Positions 33,916-47,379 are shown, counted from the first letter of the stretch. The stretch is DNA of 64,000 nt from Populus alba (GCF_005239225.2 NC_133284.1:33742758-33806757); one strand, 5' to 3'. A program made the numbers and translations. The notes: generated by a model from the letters alone, not told the origin.

Positions 33916-36274
33916 TTCTCATCAAGTAAACAGTGAATCTATACTAACTAACCATTAAGTTTTTGAGATCCTAGCTAGCTAAAGTTGGAAAAAGGTCAAG
34001 AAAGGGTAAAAATACAGGAAGTAAAGTTCATAAGGACTCCTACATGATGGAAAAAAATTGAACTTCTGGCGAAAAGAGTTTGCTGCCTACTTTTTTTTAT
34101 GTAAATTAGGTGAAAGTTTTGGAAGGGTAATGAAAAGTGGAGAAGGGAAAAAGGAGGATGCTTCTCTACTCGTTTTGGAGTGGGAGGATGCGTGTGGCCT
34201 TTATGGCATAGATGCTTGCAAGCATGGCCTACACCTGTAAATTTTCCAGGGTTTACCAGTTATCAATGCGAATTCTGATAAGATGGGACGGTTGCTAGAT
34301 AACTGTTTCTTTTGATTATATTGAACGTCTAATTTTTAAAGTAAGCTAAAATTAGTTGATGAACATATTCGCGGTTTGCTAAGGTTTCGAGGGTCCTGGA
34401 CCTCTTTAGTGAGGTGAAGGGTAAAAAATAAAAAAAAACATACGACCTTTACTGGTGGTATGAGGTTCAAACCTTCTCAACCTTGAGGTAGAGCGGTCCG
34501 TGGTTAGAGAGGAAGGCTTACCTTGATTGTACAGTATAAGGAGGGTGTTTTACGATGAGGTTGAATTGTGTTTTTAAATATTTTTTAGTATAATTTTTTT
34601 ATGTTTATTTTAATTATTTTATGGTTAATATTAAAAATATATTTTTTTTTAAAAATAAAATAATATTATTTTGATACATTTCTAAGTATAAAACATTTTA
34701 AAATTTATCATTTTTTAAATACCCTTTACAAGTGGATTGTGGATTGGACTCATTGGTTATAAGTTTTGTAGCATTATCATTAAACTCGGTATAACAATTT
34801 AAATTTTAAAAATTCTAACTTGATTTTTTAATTAATATTTAATTAATTGTCAAACTCGTAATCATAGTTATACAATTTATTGGGTTGATTTAATTTTCTT
34901 ATTTTATTATATAATAAAAATATGAAAATTGATTTATTATCAATTCAATATTAAAAGATAAAATTCAATAAAAATATCATTAAATTATAGAATTTGAAAA
35001 AAAAGCTAAAAAAATAATAAAAAATATATCAATTCAACTCTTTAATTAATATTTAGATAAACTACTAAAGTTGCGATCCAAGTTATAGATTCTACTAGGT
35101 CGGATTAGTTTTTCTTATTTGATTATATAATAAAAAATTTAAAAATTGATTTACCATCAACTCAATATTGAATAATAAAATTTAATAATAACTTCACATT
35201 AAATGATGGAATTGAAAAAGAAAAAAATCAAAAAAATATATAAAAAAAGGACTAAAAACCCCAACCCATGTCTTTGATTAATATTTATTAAACCCGTCAA
35301 ATTTGCGACTTGAGTTATTGACTCAACTGGGTTAAATTAATTTTTTTTATTATATAATAAATTTTTTTTGATTAACCACTAACTCAATATTAAATAATAA
35401 AAATCCTACACTAAATAATGAAAGAGAGAGAGAGAGGGAAGATAAAACAAACACAAAAGAAGTAAAAAAAAAAAAAAGCAAGTAGTGCTGGAATGGGCTT
35501 GTACAAAAAAGCTAGGCTCATGGACCTAAGGTAATTTGTGTTTGTTTAATTTAAACATTACTTCGTGTACTTAAACCAACTAAACTATAACATAAACTTG
35601 ATATAGTTGTAATGTATCTACGAGGATTGCGTCATCTTTAAGCATATAGCTAGTGAGTCATGAATGAAATTCAAGGATTCTATCTCGCCACTTGACTCTT
35701 GGTATTAGGTCTCCTGCTGGATAAAAGAAAATACCAGGGCATAAGTTGTATTGGGTTTCCTTAATGTTTAGTTTTGGGCAAATGGTTGGGTCAGTTCTTC
35801 CTTTCCTAGTCTATGTGGGTGTTTGGATATACTATTATGGTTGCGGTTAAAATTAAAAGTTGTTTTAAAACGTTTGGTTAATGCTAACCGTATTTTTTTT
35901 ACGTGGACCCCACTTCAAAATTAAGGACCAACCTTAGTTTGTGAAAAACAACTTACCATTGCTTTTCGTTGCTGTGCTCTCCTCTCTCTCTCTCACCAAC
36001 ACTATATAAATTTAATTAACATTACAAAACTTTCCCAGTGTTGTTTTTTTTCCATGGAGCAAAAATACAAATTTTTCAATAAAATGAAGACTATTTGTCA
36101 AAAGTAACTGAAGTAAGCATGTTTTTTTTTTTTTTAATAATAGTATTACTAAAATAACCTCTTAAAAAAATCCTTTTTGTGCATAGGCTATGTTGTAATT
36201 TTTTTTTTTAAAAAAAATGCTTGAATACCTTTAGGATTGAATTTTTTATTTCACCCCTCAAACTCAAACTTGTT

Positions 36275-36320
<46 letters not shown>

Positions 36321-37084
36321 GTCCTTTTAGGTAATTTTACAATCAAACCTCATACAAAAAACATATTAACCAAACACAAAAAACTGCTTTTTTTGAACTA
36401 TAATTTCAACCACAGTTTTAACAAAACACATCAAATTTTAAAACGAACCTCACAAAAAACATTTTTTTATTAAACTGCTTTTTTCAAACCACAACCACAA
36501 AAACAACCTCAATACCAAACATGCTCATGTATGAAATGGCGTGATTATTGGCAAATGGCAAGCACTTGATCTCATTGCGAGCATAAAGTGATCAATAAAA
36601 GAATTGAGCAAAACTATAAATAAAATATCTTAAAATATTTAAGAACTATTTTATTTTTTTATTTATGTATATTTGACAAGTGAGGCCTTGAATAATCTTC
36701 CTTTTATAATTGAAACCTTTTGTTAAATAGAAACAATTTTTATTTCATAAAACATAATTGATAAATATATCTTACTTATTCGATCTTAAGGCCTTTTGTT
36801 AATTGGGGCCTTGGATCATTGACCAAATAGCCTTTAGGTTCTGGCAGACTCTGCTTTATTTGATCAAATAGAAATATCATGAGAAAGGGATTCCTTTGAA
36901 ATTTTATAGAAATAAGTGATTGAGGTGTTAATTTAATTTACCTGTAGCTAATCGGTTGGTTACATTTGGTGTTATTATATTCATATAAATATATATTTAT
37001 TAATAATAAATGCTTAATTTATATTTATTATTTATATAATATTAGATTAATGAATTCAGAGTAAATATAAAGTCTATTGGACAA
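33916..37084. other. 3' side of the bHLH gene and AT-rich intergenic sequence
   Basis: The first ~300 bp are probably 3' UTR. 34560-34715 is an AT-rich dispersed repeat copy. From 34790 to 35400, three diverged copies of a phrase of the type CAACTC(AATAT)TTAATTAATATTTA...TTGCGA...TTATAGATT recur roughly every 230 bp. No gene was found. Confidence 0.45.
36274..36320. repeat. (TA)n microsatellite
   Basis: About 23 TA units with one phase slip (TATTATA) near 36295. Confidence 0.95.
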
Positions 37085-38580
37085 AAATGCTTTGCAGATG
37101 AACTTTTAAAGTTGTTATAATTATAAGATTTCTATTGCATCAAAGCATTGTTTCTAAAATTTTCATAAGTCGATGCTCTTTTAAATACTGGACATTCATT
37201 AGAACTATAAAAATAAACTGCATATTATGTTCTTTTCTCTATGAAAAGAAACAATTCTTCTCATGTGCTAAGATATATTTAGAATTGATATTTAGGTACT
37301 TATTATAAAACATGTACACTAAACTGACTCATATAAGAATTCCATATGGAAAGATCACCTATGTTTATAGAAAGGCTCATGTGACGGTTGTGTAAGTGAT
37401 TCTTAGATTTGGGATCACTAAGTCATCTTATATAAAGAATAATATGCTTTGATTATGTTATATGTTGTCTTAGTCGACGTAATGAAATAGTAGACATTAG
37501 GTGTATCATGAACTATATAACTTGAGTGATCAAGGAAGGATTCATCACCTTACGTAAATTAGAGAAAATGTTTCATATGTTCTCAAATAGTATTGACTGA
37601 GAAATATTTGACCAAGATGAAATGAGATTTGAAAAGAGTTTCAATTCTTATTCAAACAATTAATGATTATTATATAAAGAACAAACATGATTTTACATGA
37701 CAGACATACTCCATGCTTTAATGTTAAATCGAAACATTAATATTGATGAAATGATATTTATTACACCGAGAAACAGATCACTAAAAAGTTAGCTCAAATC
37801 ACTAATGACTTTTCTAATATTTGGGGGATTATGATATGTTGTTAGACAATATTTCTAATCTTCAAATATAAATCAATGAATTGATGATAAATTAAATTAT
37901 TTAATTTATTTTATTAGAATTACATTTTATATTTGGGTCAACATATTAGGAACTTGATGGGCCAGACACATTAAGAACCATTAGTTACAAATTAAATTAG
38001 GATGATTTAATAAGTATAACTTGATTAAAAATAAATTTTAGAAATTAAAGACTATAATATAATTAATAAATGGATTATATTTCTAGATCTAGAAAAATCA
38101 AAAAAAAGGACTTCATTGAATAAATTTATAAAATTATCTTTAAATAATATATGGATATTATTTAAGGGGCAAATGAATTTTTTTATAGGATTTTTAGGAT
38201 TCCCTATAAATGTGAAGTTAAGTCTATTATTTTATAAATGAAAAAAAATAAGGAGTGGCTGTCTGTTAGATAGAAAAACTACGTAAACACAATATTAGAG
38301 CTAACACTCTAGGTATAACAATTCCTCTATTTTAAATAGGAATTTAGGAGATTTCTCATATGTGGTTCATGTGAATTATCGTTGGAGGCCGGACAATTAG
38401 ATGACTTGTGGTTTGCGACAACATAGCTTTTAAAAAATATTCAAAGTAAAAAAAGATTAAATCTCATGTAATATATTCTAAACAACTCTAAATTTATCTA
38501 ATAGAATTTTAGGGACTTAAAATAATTTTATTTTATAATTTTTACTAGGTGAATGACAGGAGGAACCAATACGAGTAGCT
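37085..38580 (+). repeat. LTR-like repeat, copy 1
   Basis: A diverged direct copy of 48240-49640. Shared landmarks in the same order include AAGAAACAATTCTTCTCATG or AAGAAGCAATTGCTCTTATA, GATCACCTATGTTTATAGAAAG or GATCACTTATGTTTATGGAAAG, ATATTTGGGTCAAC, and GTTTGCGACAAC or ATTTGCGACAAC. The second copy lies just after a copia reverse-transcriptase relic, so the pair may be old copia LTRs. No primer binding site follows this copy. Confidence 0.7.
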
Positions 38581-39771
38581 ATTAGTGTTTTGATGCTAGC
38601 CAGGTGATGTAATATCTCTTTGGAATTAGATATGGAGAGGCATGGGTCTAAAATCATAATAAATCATGAATCTTGTCCGAGCATTTATTCTGTTCCTTTG
38701 TGCTCTCCTAAAACAAATGTCATTGATTTAAGCCTTCAAGGGCTTTAATGACTCAGTAAGTTTAAAACAAAAATGCATATGCATTAAGCGAGAGAATGCC
38801 TCTTAGTCACGTGTTCCCAAGGAAAATTAGCATCTTCCTCTTGTTTGGACTTGAAAATTCTTTGCAATTAAATACAATTATACATGGTCTCACAAGATTC
38901 TCGTCTTCTACCTGCATCAACTTAAATATAAGAGAATTCTTAACCCCTTAAGAGAGTTTGCTTTGAAAGTGTAGTTGTTGTTCAAGCTCAGCATTCTACG
39001 TCTCCGAACTTGTAGTAATATATACTAGAAAGATCATAGTTTTTGAAAGGTTTTCACGTTTCTGATGCCTAACATGAGAACACAGTGATGTGCTCTCTAC
39101 AAAAAGATGCTCTATAATTTTTCTATAACTTGCGCAATTAGCATGTAAAAAGCAAATAAATGAGAAAATAATACAATTTTTTTTTGGTGAAATAATATTT
39201 AAAATCAATGATGATAAAATAAACCGTGTAAGAAAATCAAATTACTCCTAAATAAAAATAACTTTTAACTAAGACCATAGAGATCACACCACTATTTTAA
39301 TAAATAGCGCATGAAGTGTTTATAGCTACAGAGAATTCACCTTCTCTTTTAGTATATTTGTCATAATCCAAGAACAACAATACAAGTCACATTTGTCTTC
39401 TTGCCACCTAGAAATAGTAGGGATTAATGCCAGATTAATAATGGACATTAGCCAGCAATTTTAGACAAATTTGATGGGTTTTCAAGACTGGTATTTGCAA
39501 CTTGCAAGGCCAGAAGAAAATGAAGCGAATATATGGACCTCGTATATGAGTGACTGCGATTGGCTGCTCATTTAACGTGGTGAGGACCCATTGTTTTCAC
39601 GAGGATATTTGATAGTGGACACCGGAGACTATCAACCATTGTGGTTAATGATGATTTAAAAAAAATTTGATATGCTAAAAAAAATATTATTTAATGTTTA
39701 GATTGTGTTTCATAGTATGTTTAGGTCAATTTTGTTTTTTTTTGTTTTTTTTTTTTAGAGCTTAGAAAATA
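38581..39771. other. Intergenic sequence, no gene seen
   Basis: No coding signal. The stretch 39420-39500 (AATAATGGACATTA, then ...AATTTGATGGGTTTT) resembles 50677-50730 upstream of the third protease gene, so it may be old promoter-side sequence from the same gene family. Confidence 0.4.
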
Positions 39772-41640
39772 TATGATTGGTGGTAAAAGCCTTAGCACAT
39801 ACAACACAATTTTTGTTTTTGTGGGGTTCAGAAAAACTCTATAACGTTAAATTTAGTGACTTTAACTAAAAGATTGTAATTGTTTTGATATTATTAATAT
39901 TCTGGGAATTAAAATATAATTATTTGGAGAGAAAAAAATTATGAACTATTTATCTAGGTGATTCAAGTGGTATTTATAATTCCTTGAAATTTGATATTTT
40001 AATAAAGTGGAGGGACTGGTGAGTTATTTTTTTCTAATGACATTAATGAGAAATAAAAATATAATAAGGTCAGAGACCTTTTATATAAATAGGGATGCGA
40101 TTATTCCTAACAAGAATAATTCATGTTAAAAATTTCAAGAACAAGGCTTTATAACCCTAACATGGGTATGTAACGATCCTCATATTATAGTTTTTTTCTA
40201 TTTTTTAGTTTTTAATTTTTTTCACAGTACAATCACTTAAATGCCTTTTAAAATTAAACTTTTTTTGGCATTACATGGTAGAACGCTTTCATCATTTCAT
40301 TTCATGCAAGGTCAAAGATAATTAGATCTTTTAATATATATAAAATACAATTTAAATAAAAAAGGTTGGCACCGCCCACACCTTTTGGATGGTGTCCGCG
40401 GCGCCATGGAGACTTCAAATGTTGCCTATTGGGGTAGCATTCGATGGGTCTCACCGCCCCTATTATAGTGGTGTGGTGCATGCATCCAGATGTAGGGCGG
40501 TTGAGCTTCAGCGGTGTATTTCTTCTTTTCCTTTTTTTTCTCTCCCCCTCCTCAAATAGCATGTTGAGCGCTGCAAAAAATCAAAGAAGTTTGGTCATTG
40601 GGTCTTCATCTTTTTATTGTAATATATTTGGTCTTGAATCCTTTATTGATTTTTTTTCAATTTTATCTATTAACATTTGATTTTTATACTAAGTTTGGTC
40701 TTTATTCTTTTAATTGTTATTTATTTTTTTCTTATCCTTTTATTAATTGAAATTATTTTTCAATTTCTTCTTTTATAATTTGATTTCATTTTCTTATGAC
40801 AAATTTGGTCTTTATTCTTTTCAAATCTTTTTTTTTTGTTTAATTTAATGTTCAATTTTATTCCTAATTATTTTCAATGGTTGGGAATTTGACATTGTTA
40901 TTTTTTTTTGGTTTTGTATTTTATGGTGTAATCCGGCCTCATTATTCGTATCACGAGTTTTAAAGATTAGACTGGGTTGACTTCTTTTTAGGTCAATTTT
41001 TATATTTTTTTAATTCTATTCCTCAGTATTGACTTGGTTAGAGATTAATTTTTATTTTTTAACTTTTCTTTCTATGAAGTTATCTTGATTTCATGTCATA
41101 TGGATTAGACAGGTTTACTAGAGTTGACATGGGCCTGTTTTTTTCATTTCTCCCATCATTATAAGGTTGATTTGAGAATTAAACTTCGTAATTTTATTAA
41201 ACTTGCTTTCCATAAGGTTATCTCATTCTCGAAACTATGTTATAGATTTGGTGTGCTAGCTTGAATAAACTCGGGTAAATTTCTTTTATGTTTTTTTAAA
41301 TTTTTTTTAAAATTTTTTTCATTAGACATTTTATTTTCCAGGAATTAAGATTCAGATTTTATTTTTATTTATCTTTCTATGAAATTATTTCATTCTTATT
41401 TAATTTTTGTTTTGTTAACAAATAAGATTATCAAGAATTTTTTTATAAATATTGTAAAGATATATTTTTATAATATTGACAAGAGTTATTTTTTGTATTG
41501 AATTATTGGTGGATTTTGTTTCTTGTCAATATCTTATTTTTAATTATATTATTAAATTAATTGTGTTTATTAAACCAGTTAGTGACTTGCCTTTTGTTTT
41601 TATTACTATAATCTCCCACAAGTATGTGAAGTTACATGGA
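39772..41640 (+). repeat. 1.9-kb repeat, copy A of the tandem duplication
   Basis: Matches 42672-44610 from GATTGGTGGTAAAAGCC onward, with the same order of landmarks: GATTATTCCTAACAAGAATAA, a GC-richer block near 40370-40520 (ATGGTGTCCGCGGCGCCATG, GTGGTGTGGTGCATGCATCC), then T-rich phrases around TTTGGTCTTTATTC. It precedes the truncated protease pseudogene exactly as copy B precedes the intact gene. No ORF was recognised; it could be an old non-coding transposon. Confidence 0.85.
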
Positions 41641-42296
41641 CCTCCCAAAGATTTTAAAAACTTGACATAAATCCTCTCCCATATTTTAAATGTTTTAAAG
41701 ATCATCCATGTAATGATAATTACTTAAGAAATATTAAGGACATTTTTATATATAAAATAAAATAAATCTATAAAATATTATCACTAGTGCATTCACACCA
41801 CGGTAGATCCATCTATATTTTCATAATTACAGATGGATTTTCTTTCTTTTTATCTAGCAGACGGAGTTTTAAATTGATAAACATGTGTCATCCCTTTCAC
41901 AATAATTAAAGATTAGGTCATCTCTCTTTCAGGGGAGGTCTAGCAGCAGCAGCACTTGCTAGCCAGTCCACCATTTGATTTATACACTCATGAGCTCATA
42001 AAAGAAGGAAAGAATATGACTCCGGTGCTGGTTTTTTTTTTTTTTTTTTTTTCCATTTACAAGGAAGAAAAACAATATGATAAATGAGGATGTAAAGGAA
42101 AAGGTAAATGAGATTATGGTTGACATGGGCCACTTGCCTTCTTTATTGTTTTGTTGACTTGTCTTGCACCACATCCAACTTCCTACATTAATGCGTCTCC
42201 ACTTGGGGCATCCCAACTATGTACATAAACCAGCAAATATCTTATGCAAATCAAACACAACCATAAGAAACCTGTTTCACTACCACTTGCTTGACC
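41641..42296. other. Promoter side of the protease pseudogene
   Basis: From about 42120 the sequence (GGGCCACTTGCCTTC, then CATCCCAACTAT and ACATAAACC) matches the region upstream of the intact gene at 44784-44966. The stretch before that has no counterpart in copy B and no gene. Confidence 0.6.
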
Positions 42297-42671
42297 ATGT
42301 TTCACCATGTTTATGTCCTCTCTTTGCTAGTACTCCTAGCAATCAACACGGTTTCGATCCGCAGTGGACTACGCTGTCACCAACAGAGCCAGTGCTCGCT
42401 GGTGGAGCCCGATTCACCAGGGACATCGGAGTCGATTACAGCAAGCAAACACTCGCATCTGCCACAGATTTCATATGGAGAACCTTCCAGCAATCTAATG
42501 CCGCCGGCAGAAAAAATATTCAAACAGTTAACTTATTCATAGATGTCATGGGTGGTGATGCCTATGCAATCAACAATGAAATCCATGTTAGCAACGATTA
42601 TATGGGAAACTATTCAGGTGATGTCAGAAGAGAAATCACTGGGGTGCTTTACCATGAAATGGCAATGGAAA
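42297..42671 (+). pseudogene. Basic secretory protease pseudogene, truncated at the active site
   Basis: Copy of the intact gene at 44967. The ATG and signal peptide (MFHHVYVLSLLVLLA) are present. Then four extra bases (GTTTC-GATC-CGCAG) shift the frame, and a two-base loss follows at AGTGC-TCGCTGG. The mature part reads on in another frame (TRDIGVDYSKQTLASATDF ... HVSNDYMGNYSG) up to YHEMA. There, 11 bp between two ATGGCA copies are gone, compared with the intact gene, removing the second His of HExxH. Four codons later homology stops and repeat copy B begins. It cannot make a working protein. An open frame extending upstream of the ATG in the mature frame lacks a signal peptide and is an artefact of the shift. 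Confidence 0.93.
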
Positions 42672-43310
42672 CGATTATTGGTGGTAGAAGTCTCAGCATC
42701 TACAAAACAATCCTTTTTAATAGGGTTTAGAGACTCTTCAATGTTAAATTTAATGACTTTAAATAAAAAATTATAATAAATAAAAGAAAAAACTTTAAAT
42801 TCTAAGAACAAATGTTTGTTCTTGTTTTGACATGATAAATACTTTGTGAAGTATGAATGCTTAGAGAAAAAAATTATGAATTATTTATCCAGGTGGTTTA
42901 GGGTTATCTATAATCCCTAAAATTTGATGTTTTGATGGAGTGAAGAGACTAGTGAATTATTTTTTCCTGATGATATTAATAAGGGATAAAAGGTATTTAC
43001 ATACCATTAATAAGATGGAAATAAGGTAAGCTCTTATAAGATCTTTTATACACATATATATAGATGTATGGAGGTGATTATTCTTAACATGAATAATTCA
43101 TGTTAAAAGTTTTAAGAATAAATAAATGATATGGGTCTATAATGATCCTCAAAATATGGGGGCTTTTTTAACTTTTTAATTTTTCTCACAATACATTGAT
43201 TTAAATGCCCTTTAAAATTAAACTTTATTGGCTTTGTGTACATGGGTGCTTTCATCATTTCATTTTGAATTTATAATTATCATGTGAGGTAAGAGATAAT
43301 TAGTTTTTTT

Positions 43311-43362
<52 letters not shown>

Positions 43363-44610
43363 TGCTTATTTAGGTGGCGCGTGCACCCATTATATAGACT
43401 TCAAATGTTGCTTTTCAAGGTAGCATTTGATGTGTCACACCACCCCTATGATAGTGGTGTGGTGCATGCATCCAAATGAGCAGTGGTTGAACTTTGACGG
43501 TGTATTTCTTCTTCCCCCTTCTTTTCTCTCCCCCTCCTTGAATAGTGCATTAAACATTGCAAAAAAATCAAAGAAGTTTGGTCAATTGTTCATTGAATCA
43601 AATTAAGTCTTTATTCTTTTTATTACAATATATTTGGTCTGGAATTCTTTATTGATTTTTTTTTTCAATTTTATCCATTAACATTTGATTTTTATATCAA
43701 GTTTGGTCTTCATTCTTTTGATTTTTTTTTCTTATCCCTTTATTAATTGAAATTATTTTTTAATTTCATCCCTTATAATTTGATTTTGTTTTCTTATGAA
43801 AAATTTAATTCGTATTATTTTCAAATCTTTTTTTGTTTAATTTATTTTTCAATTTTATCCCTAATTATTTTGGTTGGTTAGGAATTTGAGATTGTTATTT
43901 TTCCAGGTTTGTTTTTTTGGTGTAGTTTGGCCTCATATTAGTTTGTGTCACGAGTTTTGAAGACTAAACCGGGTTCATTTCGATCTTTTTAAGTCTTTTT
44001 TATCATTATTTTAATTTTATCCCTTAGCATTGGGTTGGTTGGAGATTGAGTTTTTTTAACTTTCTTTTCTATAAGATTATCCTGATCTCATGTCATCATA
44101 GATTAGACAGGTTCACTAGGGTTGACACGGGCCTTTTTTTTGTTTTTAATTTTTTTTTTCATTTCTCCCTTTAATATAAGGTTGATTTGAGAATTGTGCT
44201 TCATAATTTTATTAAATTTGCTTTCCACAAGGTTATCTCGTTCTCGGAACTAGGTTATAGATTTGGTGTGCTACCTCGAATAGACTTGAGTATATTTTTT
44301 TTTTTCTTTTTAAAATTATTTTCTTTTCAATTTTTTCATTTGAAATTTTATTTGCTAGGAATTGAGATTCAGATTTTTTTTCTAATTTTCTTTCCATGAA
44401 ATTATTTCATTCTTATTTAATTTTTGTTTTGTTAACAAATAAGATCATTAAGACTTTTTATAAATATTGTAAAGATATATTTTCATAGTATAGACGAGTT
44501 TTTTTTTTTGTATTGAATTATTGGTGGATTTTTTTTATTTCTTGTCAATATCTTATTTTTAATTATATTATTAAATTAATTTTTTTTATTAAACCAGTTA
44601 ATGACTATAA
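42672..44610 (+). repeat. 1.9-kb repeat, copy B of the tandem duplication
   Basis: Direct copy of 39772-41640. It starts inside the protease pseudogene at ACGATTATTGGTGGTAGAAG and runs to about TTAATGACTATAATA. Shared landmarks include TTATTCTTAACATGAATAATTC, GTGGTGTGGTGCATGCATCC, and GATTAGACAGGTTCACTAGG against GATTAGACAGGTTTACTAGA. It contains an AT microsatellite at 43319-43359 absent from copy A. Confidence 0.85.
43319..43359. repeat. (AT)n microsatellite
   Basis: About 20 uninterrupted AT units inside repeat copy B. Confidence 0.96.
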
Positions 44611-44966
44611 TATTAACTTTTTTAAAAAAAAATTACATTATTTTAACATCCTTTTTTATGTAAAAAAAAAAAAAAAACAAAATCTGCTCGCAGCGTACTG
44701 AAAATCTATCTAGTATATGCTATATAGTATATAGTATATAGTTCTGTCGATCCCGTGACCTCACCCAAGTTACGAGTTCAATTGGGCCACTTGCCTTCTT
44801 TATTTTTTTTTTGTTGACTTGTCTTGCACAACATCCAACATCCTACATTAATGCATCACCACTTTGGGCATCCCAACTATCTACATAAACCACAGAGCCA
44901 CAACAAGTATCTTATGCAAATCAAACACAACCATAAGAAACCTGTTTCACTACCACTTGCTTGACC

Positions 44967-45641
44967 ATGTTTCGCCATGTTTATGTCCTCTCTTTGCTAG
45001 TACTCCTAGCAATCAACGCGGTTTCCGCAGTGGACTACACTGTCACCAACAGAGCCAGTGCAACCGCTGGTGGAGCCCGATTCACCAGGGACATCGGAGT
45101 CGATCACAGCAAGCAAACACTCGCATCTGCCACAGATTTCATATGGAGAACCTTCCAGCAATCTAATGCCGCCGACAGAAAAAATGTCCAAACAGTCAAC
45201 TTATTCATAGATGTCATGGGTGGTGTTGCCTATGCAACCAACAATGAAATCCATGTTAGCAACGATTATATAGGAAACTATTCAGGTGATGTCAGAAGAG
45301 AAATCACCGGGGTGCTTTACCATGAAATGGCACACATATGGCAATGGAATGGTAATGGACAAACACCAGGAGGACTAATTGAAGGGATTGCTGATTTTGT
45401 AAGGCTGAAGGCTAATTATGCACCTAGCCACTGGGTGCAAGCTGGGCAAGGTGACAGGTGGGATCAAGGCTATGATGTTACAGCTAAGTTTCTGGACTAC
45501 TGTAATGGTCTTAGAAATGGGTTTGTTGCTGAACTTAACAAGAAAATGAAGACTGGTTATAGTGCTCAGTACTTTGTTGATCTGCTAGGGAAGACAGTTG
45601 ATCAGCTTTGGAAAGACTACAAGGCCAAGTATGGACAATAG
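44967..45641 (+). CDS. Basic secretory protein (BSP-type metalloprotease fold), 224 aa
   Basis: Plant basic secretory proteins (PF04450, NtPRp27-like) are extracellular proteins induced by stress and pathogens, with a zinc-peptidase motif. Residues 1-21 are a signal peptide (MFRHVYVLSLLVLLAINAVSA). The mature part starts VDYTVTNRA, then GGARFTRDIGVDHSKQ. It carries HEMAH (residues 119-123, HExxH zinc motif) followed by IWQWNGNGQTPGGLIEGIAD, and ends YKAKYGQ. One N-glycosylation sequon lies at N104. It is a single exon, usual for the family. The start is the ATG at 44967; an in-frame TTG two codons earlier is not a plausible start. Upstream TACATAAA at about 44882 replaces the TATATAAA box of the paralogue at 51048. 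Poly(A) signals AATAAA follow at about 45725 and 45736. It is the intact partner of the pseudogene at 42297. Confidence 0.94.
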   Translation: MFRHVYVLSLLVLLAINAVSAVDYTVTNRASATAGGARFTRDIGVDHSKQTLASATDFIWRTFQQSNAADRKNVQTVNLFIDVMGGVAYATNNEIHVSNDYIGNYSGDVRREITGVLYHEMAHIWQWNGNGQTPGGLIEGIADFVRLKANYAPSHWVQAGQGDRWDQGYDVTAKFLDYCNGLRNGFVAELNKKMKTGYSAQYFVDLLGKTVDQLWKDYKAKYGQ

Positions 45642-47379
45642 AAGAGCTTGGCTAACTAAGAGCTGAGTATTTGAAATGTTACCCTTTTAGCAGCTCGCAT
45701 CAATATATGCATCCTATGATCCTAAATAAAACTTGAATAAAACCCTTTTCAGATGGGCAAAAATCATTTCATGAAAATTGTATTTTTTTTTCGAGTGCCC
45801 CTTTTCATTTTGCTGCTAAGCTTTCTATTAGAACACAGATCTCACGGATGTTAATTAGCAAAATCATTAACCATGAGAAAGAAGGACTTCTCATCATCAA
45901 GTTATCCATGAAAGCAATACTACTATGTGATTTGCTTGAAATCTGTGAAAATGGAAAATCATCAAACTATTGTGAAGAAATATGATGATTCCATATCTTA
46001 TGCTTCACCAGCATCACACGGTACTCATGTCACTATAAAATCTTCAGATAATTCAAAACCACCAAGGCACACAAGAAAACCCGGCCGTGTGTTTCACACA
46101 CAAATTTTGAATTGATATGCCTTAAAAGAGGAAGTCTAGTTCGAATCCCTTCTATTAGAGAAACAAAGGAGAAGTTACTGTTAAATTATCCTAAACCCTA
46201 GCCAATTCATTGTACCCAAATATCTGTCAAGAGAACAAATCCATCGATCTACTTCCCTTCTCCGATTCGTTAATTGCTTCAGTCTCCATCTCATGCATAG
46301 ACAAACCACAACAAATTTCTGTCCTGTTTTCTGACTGACGAAAGCTCTCCCACCAGCATCATGCGCTAGTGTGTTTTGATTCCCTAGTGGTAAACCTTGT
46401 TCACTCTGAAGTATGATAGAACACGAATTTTAGCTTCCCAATTCGTTATTAAACTTAACAAGAAAATATAGATAGCACTTAAATGTTTTTTTCATGATTA
46501 TTGAAGAATAAGAATCCTGAAGTCAACGTTGAGCAGCTGAACAAGAAAAATAAAGGAAAGCAATTATTTCTCTATTTGCATTATTTCTAGTCAACTAAGA
46601 GAACATGTCTTCTCATGAACAGGTGTTTTTCCACGGATTAAGAGGAGAGGGAATTATTGCCAAATAAATTAAATAAATGCTACCATGTTGACACAAAAGT
46701 TAATCAGTCCTTGTTGGCTTCCACAAATGAATAAGCCAGCACTGTTATTATCCTTATCAGTACGCAGTGGCAAGATTGATTCTGCAATAAGAATGAATTC
46801 AAGTGATAGTCTCATAGCAATATGACACGGAAAGCACTAATTAACGTTGGGATATGTATACGCTTGATCTCGATTATATGCGATCCCATGATTCCGATCA
46901 TGATTTATACACGCATCATGAAAAGGAATATGTCTGTGCCGGTTCTCGGATTGTTAAATCTTCTTACAGTGTGAGGATGGATCATTTTCAGTATCAATTA
47001 GCTTCCTAATTGCTCATCGATTTCTTGTTCTTAAGATGATTTTAGCTAAAAGGCTCATTTAAAATGTTATAATTGTTGTGAAGAAATACTTTATACTGAA
47101 GGGGAGAAACCATGATTAAGAACGACACGAACAATTTTGAATTGACCAGGCAGGCAGGGAAGAGCCTGAGTGGAAGTCAAATAGCAAAAACATGTTCTAC
47201 CCAGAACAACAACTTTGATTTTCCAGGTGCCCACAGAGACATGCATCCACACCCAGCACATATTTTGAGTTGATGAATAATTTTAAATTTCTAAGTAATT
47301 AAGTATCTGATACTATTTCAAATAATTATCTTAACCCAATAATTTCTAGAGAAAAAAATTGTTCTAGAAAGGAATAGTA
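45642..47379. other. 3' side of the protease gene and intergenic sequence
   Basis: 3' UTR with poly(A) signals to about 45780. After that comes mixed-composition sequence with no gene. A 62-codon open frame at 45927 (MICLKSVKMENHQ...) has no family resemblance and is not called. Confidence 0.5.

Noticed and set aside
34058..34240. 60-codon ORF downstream of the bHLH gene
   Set aside because: In the probable 3' UTR; no conserved motif or splice evidence.
42164..42730. 188-codon ORF as an intact secreted protease
   Set aside because: It reads the mature frame but replaces the signal peptide with out-of-frame sequence, and stops at a broken HExxH region; it is a pseudogene.
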